DNA of 16,647 bases from Chloroflexota bacterium (GTDB lineage: Bacteria; Chloroflexota; Dormibacteria; CF-121), in assembly GCA_005889395.1 (NCBI GenBank), contig VBFX01000021.1, positions 1 through 16,647 on the forward strand. Direction: 5' to 3'. The position numbers were made by a program, and so were the translations under genes. This document shows, piece after piece, positions 12,978 through 16,647 of this stretch (position 1 is the first letter of the stretch; the number at the start of each line of letters is the position of its first letter). The notes below the pieces were generated by a model. The model was given only the letters and a program-made list of their open reading frames with translations, did no database searches and was not told the DNA's origin.

Positions 12978-13037
12978 TGACTAACAAGCGATGCAACGGT
13001 CGCGGCCGCTCGATGGTTTCTCTAACCGATGTGATAG

Positions 13038-15302
13038 TCAGGCCGCGGTCGTGAGGTCGATGACTTCAGGGACAGCGCGCTGGGGGATGGTGAAGGTGAA
13101 CGTGCTGCCCTGGCCAGGCGTGCTCTTCACCCAGATCCGTCCGCCATGCATCTCCACCAGCCGGCGAGAGATCGCCAGGCCCAACCCGGTGCCCTGGTAC
13201 TTGCCGCTGATCCCGCTCTGACCCTGCTGAAAGCTCTCGAAGATCCGCTCGGCGTCTTCCGGTGGGACACCGATGCCGGTGTCGCGGACGGTGATGCGCA
13301 ACTCGGCACCCTGGCGTTCCGCCATGACGCGCACGCTACCCGTTTCCGTGAACTTGATGGCGTTGCCCAGCAAGTTCACGAGGACCTGCTTGAGCTTGGG
13401 GCCATCCGCAAAGACGCGGCCGACATCCGCGGAGACCGTGGCGCTCAGTTCGAGCTTCTTGTTCTTGGCCAGCGAGCTGACACTCTCCACACACTCCGAG
13501 ATCAGCAGCTCCACCTCGACCTCGCCGCGATGCAGCTGCGCTTTTCCCGCCTCGAGCTTGGAGATATCCAGCAGGTCGTTGATGAGCGCCAGCAGGTGTT
13601 GTCCGTTCTGGGCAATGATGTCCACGTCCTGGCGCTGGTCGCGGGTCAGGATGCCGCCGTCGCCCTCGAGCAGCAACTGGGAGAAGCCGAGGATCGAGTT
13701 CAGCGGTGTCCGCAGCTCGTGGCTCATGTTCGCCAGGAACTCCGCCTTGTGCTGGTTGGCGCGTTCCAGTTCAGCGTTGACCGCACCCAGTCGCGCCGTC
13801 TGCTCGGTCGCCAGATGGAAGAGGTGCGCCTCCTGGATGGCGGTCGCGGCGTGCTGCGCGAAGAGCGTGAGGAGCTCGATGGTGTTGCGATCCAGCGGGC
13901 GGCGGTGGTAAATGGCGAGCACGCCCAGCAACTGCTCACCGACCACCATGGGGAAGCCGGCGAACGCACGGATGCCTTCTTCCGACATCCAGGGATTGAG
14001 TGAGAGCTGGCGATGGTTGGCCGGGTCGTTGGTGACGATCGGCACGCGCAGCTCGGCCACCTGGCCGACCTCGCCCATGCCGCGCTCCACCCGTCCAGGA
14101 ACCGGGGGTGCGTTGCGCGTCGTGTGATGACCGGCCCGCCGCCAGAGCGCGCCGTCGCTCTGCTCCAGCAGCCAGATCTGGGCGGCCGCGAACCCGAGGT
14201 TGCCGGTCAGCGCGGTGGCCATGATATCGAGCAGCTCCGGCTCGAACAGCTTCTGGTTCATCTGGTCGATCGATCGGTTGAGCAGCTCCAGGCGGCGGGC
14301 ACGCTTCTCGGTCTCCTCGAACAAGCGCACATTGCGCAGCGCCACCGCCAATTGCTGCGCGAGGACCTCCAGCGCGTCCTCTTCCCAGCGAGTGAGACGC
14401 CGCTCGCTCTCCCGCGTCTGCAGATGCAGCACCCCGGAGACCTTGCCTTCGAGCAGCACCGGGGTACCAAAGACCAAGGAGTAGCCGGCGCTGTTGAGCA
14501 CGGGCAGGTCGAAGAGCGGCGGCGCGCCGAGCGTCACCAGGCCCCGCGCCCGAACCACCCGTCCGACAATCCCGTCACCGGCCGAGATCGCGGTACCTTC
14601 GATTGCTTCCGGGAGACGAACGGCGGCACGAAGCGTAAAGACCCCGCGCTCTTCATCGAGCAGAACGATCGCCCCCGAATCCATTTGGAGAATTTCGAGT
14701 CCGCAACGGATGACCGTATAGAGCATGCGCGACACGTCGAGCTGGCCGACCAGCTCGCCCAGCACGTTGCGCAGCTGCTCGGTCTGATCGAGCCGGCGCC
14801 GCGTCCCGCGAATCTCGGTATTCATCGCCCGCACCGCGGCGCCCAGGCCGGTGATGACCGCAACGGTTGGGATCGCGCGCAGGATCGAGTCCCTCACGGA
14901 GATGGCCAGGCCGAGATCGCTGGTCTCAAAGAGGATGATGCCGACCGTGAAGAAGAGGCTGGTCCCGATCCCGCCCCAGAGGTCGAAGCGGAAGACGGCT
15001 TCAGCGGCGACCAGCGCGTAGAGAAGGTAGGGAAGGCTGGACGAGGGCGTCGCGAACAAGAGGATCCAGCCGCTGACAACCAGGTGATCCAGCACGAGCA
15101 GCAAGACCGCCATCGGCCGGGTCAAGCGCGGAACAGACTTCTTCTGCATGGCCAGGGTCGCCACCCCGTTGTAAGCTGCCAGCAATCCGGCGAGCAGGAG
15201 GGTGACCGGCACGGAGGCCGAGTTGAGCCAGAGGAGCAGCCCGAAGGGGATGGCGAGCGCGCCGAAGCGGAGCCGGACGAACTGGCGGTCGAGGGCAGTC
15301 AT
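13038..15302 (-). CDS. Membrane sensor histidine kinase with two GAF domains
   Basis: A 754-residue kinase. The N-terminal 160 residues form about five or six membrane helices of MASE-like layout. Two GAF domains follow (about 185-330 and 350-495), the second with FPMVVGEQLLGVLAIY. The HisKA domain is FLANMSHELRTPLNSILGFS with phospho-acceptor H528. The ATPase domain has N-box LVNLLGNAIKFT, G1 DTGIGVPPED and G2 GTGLGLAISRRL. The signal is unknown; GAF domains often bind small molecules. ATG 15302 has GAGGG six bases upstream. It is 15 bases after the hub gene, so both are co-transcribed. Its intact ATPase can serve as the kinase for the hub, which has none. Confidence 0.95.
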   Translation of the reverse strand: MTALDRQFVRLRFGALAIPFGLLLWLNSASVPVTLLLAGLLAAYNGVATLAMQKKSVPRLTRPMAVLLLVLDHLVVSGWILLFATPSSSLPYLLYALVAAEAVFRFDLWGGIGTSLFFTVGIILFETSDLGLAISVRDSILRAIPTVAVITGLGAAVRAMNTEIRGTRRRLDQTEQLRNVLGELVGQLDVSRMLYTVIRCGLEILQMDSGAIVLLDEERGVFTLRAAVRLPEAIEGTAISAGDGIVGRVVRARGLVTLGAPPLFDLPVLNSAGYSLVFGTPVLLEGKVSGVLHLQTRESERRLTRWEEDALEVLAQQLAVALRNVRLFEETEKRARRLELLNRSIDQMNQKLFEPELLDIMATALTGNLGFAAAQIWLLEQSDGALWRRAGHHTTRNAPPVPGRVERGMGEVGQVAELRVPIVTNDPANHRQLSLNPWMSEEGIRAFAGFPMVVGEQLLGVLAIYHRRPLDRNTIELLTLFAQHAATAIQEAHLFHLATEQTARLGAVNAELERANQHKAEFLANMSHELRTPLNSILGFSQLLLEGDGGILTRDQRQDVDIIAQNGQHLLALINDLLDISKLEAGKAQLHRGEVEVELLISECVESVSSLAKNKKLELSATVSADVGRVFADGPKLKQVLVNLLGNAIKFTETGSVRVMAERQGAELRITVRDTGIGVPPEDAERIFESFQQGQSGISGKYQGTGLGLAISRRLVEMHGGRIWVKSTPGQGSTFTFTIPQRAVPEVIDLTTAA

Positions 15303-15317
15303 GCGAGCCCTCGCGTC

Positions 15318-16647
15318 CTAAGCGGCCTGGCTGGTTTGAAGGTTGTTGATCATCTCGAGGAAGCGGTCCTTGCCGAAGTCCCCTTTCTGGATGATCGACT
15401 GGATGTTGCCCTGCAGACGTTCGCGATCTTCGCTGCTGATGTTTTTCGCCGTATAGATAAGGATGGGGATCTGGCTTGCCGCCGGGTCCTCGCGCAGTTT
15501 GGAGACGACCTCGAAGCCGTCGACGTCGGGCATCATCAGGTCGAGGATGATCATGTCGGGCTTCTTTTTGAGGGCCAGCTCCAGGCCCGCCTTGCCGCCG
15601 TCGGCAACCATGATTTCCATGTTGAACGGCTTCAGCATCGCCTTGACCAGCCGGATGTTCTGTGGGTCGTCGTCCACGATCAGGATGGACGACGGCGTCT
15701 TCTTGCCCTTCTTGCCGTCGGCCAGCAGGTCGAACTTCACCATCATCTGAAGCAGCTGCTGGCGGTCGATCGGCTTGGTCAGGAAGTCGGCCTGACCGAT
15801 ATCGAACGGCAATGATTCCTTGTTGACCTTGGAGGTCAGTACGATCGGGATGTCCTTGGTCTTCGACTCGCGGCGCAGGTCGTAGACGAGGCCGCTACCG
15901 CCGTTGGGCGGGAGCTGGGTGTCGATCAGCACGGCGAGCGGCTGGAGTTGCACCGCTTTGCGCAGCGCCTCCTGCGCGCTGGCGGCGATCACCACCTCGT
16001 AGCCCGCGTGGCTGAGGAAGGGCTCGATGCGCTCCTTGACGGCCGGGTCATTGTCGGCGACGAGGATCACCGGCGCTTTGGTCCCGACGCCTACAGGCGG
16101 CATCATCTGCACCGGCCGCTCCTGGATGCCGGCTTCCTGCTTGGCGAACTCGATCAGCTCGCGGATGTGCTCCACCAGCCGCTTGCCGCTCTCGTTGATG
16201 TGGGCGACAAACTCGCGCCGCTCTTCGGGCGTCGTCTTGTTCGCCTTCTCGTCGAGCAGGATCTCGGAGAAGCCGATGATCGCGTTGAGCGGCGAGTTGA
16301 GGTCGTGGCTCTGGTCGTAGATAACCCGGAACTTGGCCTCGAAGTCGCGCTTCGCCTGGCTCAGGGCCGGCGCCGCGTCCTTGTTCTTGCCGCTGGCGCT
16401 CAGCTCCACCTTGAGGCCCTCCAGCTGCGCCTGCATGGCGCGCTTCTCCGCCTCGTAACGCGCCAGCACCTGGCTGGTCGGCGGGCCGCTGCCGGCCGCC
16501 TTGCGCGCCTCCTCGAGCTGCGCTTTGAGGGAGGCCTTCTCCCGCTGCCAGGCCTGCTCCAGCTCCTTGGCCTCGCCGGCGCGCCGGCTCTGCAGGTCGT
16601 TGGTCTGCGACATCATGTCGGAAAGCTGCGCCTGGATCCGCTCCAGG
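15318..16647 (-). CDS. Hub protein: coiled coil, ATPase-less HisKA domain and two receiver domains (5' partial)
   Basis: The reading frame is open to the window edge; at least 442 residues are present. Numbering here is from the in-frame ATG at 16616. Residues 1-95 are a Lys/Glu/Ala-rich coiled coil. Residues 100-165 form a dimerisation domain whose H-box SHDLNSPLNAIIGFS keeps His104 but varies elsewhere. No ATP-binding domain follows. Receiver 1 (183-295) has D188/D190, acceptor D232, T261 and K281 (FLTKPI). Receiver 2 (310-428) has D315/D316, acceptor D359 in ILDLMMPDVDG and K411 in an IQKGDF context. It probably relays phosphate rather than makes it; the adjacent kinase is the likely donor. 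Confidence 0.85.
   Translation of the reverse strand, partial: LERIQAQLSDMMSQTNDLQSRRAGEAKELEQAWQREKASLKAQLEEARKAAGSGPPTSQVLARYEAEKRAMQAQLEGLKVELSASGKNKDAAPALSQAKRDFEAKFRVIYDQSHDLNSPLNAIIGFSEILLDEKANKTTPEERREFVAHINESGKRLVEHIRELIEFAKQEAGIQERPVQMMPPVGVGTKAPVILVADNDPAVKERIEPFLSHAGYEVVIAASAQEALRKAVQLQPLAVLIDTQLPPNGGSGLVYDLRRESKTKDIPIVLTSKVNKESLPFDIGQADFLTKPIDRQQLLQMMVKFDLLADGKKGKKTPSSILIVDDDPQNIRLVKAMLKPFNMEIMVADGGKAGLELALKKKPDMIILDLMMPDVDGFEVVSKLREDPAASQIPILIYTAKNISSEDRERLQGNIQSIIQKGDFGKDRFLEMINNLQTSQAA

Noticed and set aside
14013..15815. 600-residue open frame on the plus strand
   Set aside because: It is antisense to the histidine kinase and hub, which have clear catalytic motifs, and its translation is rich in R, D, E, Q and H as expected from the complement of G+C-rich coding DNA. 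No family resemblance.
1..16647. CRISPR array, transposase, attachment site, riboswitch or replication origin
   Set aside because: No regular spaced repeats, transposase motifs, terminal inverted repeats or known riboswitch core were found on either strand by reading.

Overview
The window is a high-G+C bacterial chromosome segment of dense, mostly ordinary housekeeping genes. There is no phage, insertion sequence or CRISPR, and no gene-free stretch longer than about 150 bases. The rpmB / Asp23 / FakA / DegV / RecG neighbourhood, the zinc-ribbon L28, short or absent leaders with a TANNNT box next to the start codon, and actinobacterial-style lipoproteins and GDT1 protein suggest a Terrabacteria lineage. 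Chloroflexota or Candidatus Dormibacterota is my best guess, from gene content only.

Left part (1-4677, mainly minus strand): an Asp23/Gls24 protein leads into FakA (fatty acid kinase), then a decayed alpha/beta-hydrolase remnant. A small membrane-protein gene (DUF5658-like) lies on the opposite strand. Then come a DegV/FakB-like fatty-acid-binding protein and RecG. FakA and DegV would together phosphorylate exogenous fatty acids. RecG is interrupted by a frame change plus loss of roughly 25-30 residues just before its helicase core, which is either real damage or an assembly error.

Middle (4682-9531): rpmB and an AIM24-family gene run rightward. A five-gene leftward run holds a YugP-type zinc metallopeptidase, RlmN, a capless HAD hydrolase, an LppX/LprAFG-like lipoprotein and ribulose-phosphate 3-epimerase, with 1-nt start/stop overlaps at two junctions. 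RlmN coding homology reaches back to about 8810, but no ATG/GTG/TTG exists there.

Accessory part (9532-12977): a tandem pair of paralogous tiny genes (43-50 and 46 aa) too short for ordinary gene calling, an orphan Flp-type pilin, a hexapeptide acyltransferase, tRNA-Leu(GAG), an OmpR-family response regulator followed by a coupled 22-residue hydrophobic ORF, a GDT1-type cation transporter and a small lipoprotein.

Right end (13038-16647, minus): a membrane histidine kinase with two GAF domains sits directly downstream of a hub protein with coiled coil, a His-containing dimerisation domain without an ATPase domain, and two receiver domains. These two probably form a phosphorelay. The regulator at 11048 is a possible but unproven output.

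The most novel item is the tandem small-gene pair at 9585-9944. Its two copies share 24 of 34 aligned residues while 11 of those 24 codons differ synonymously, so the protein sequence appears to be under selection.
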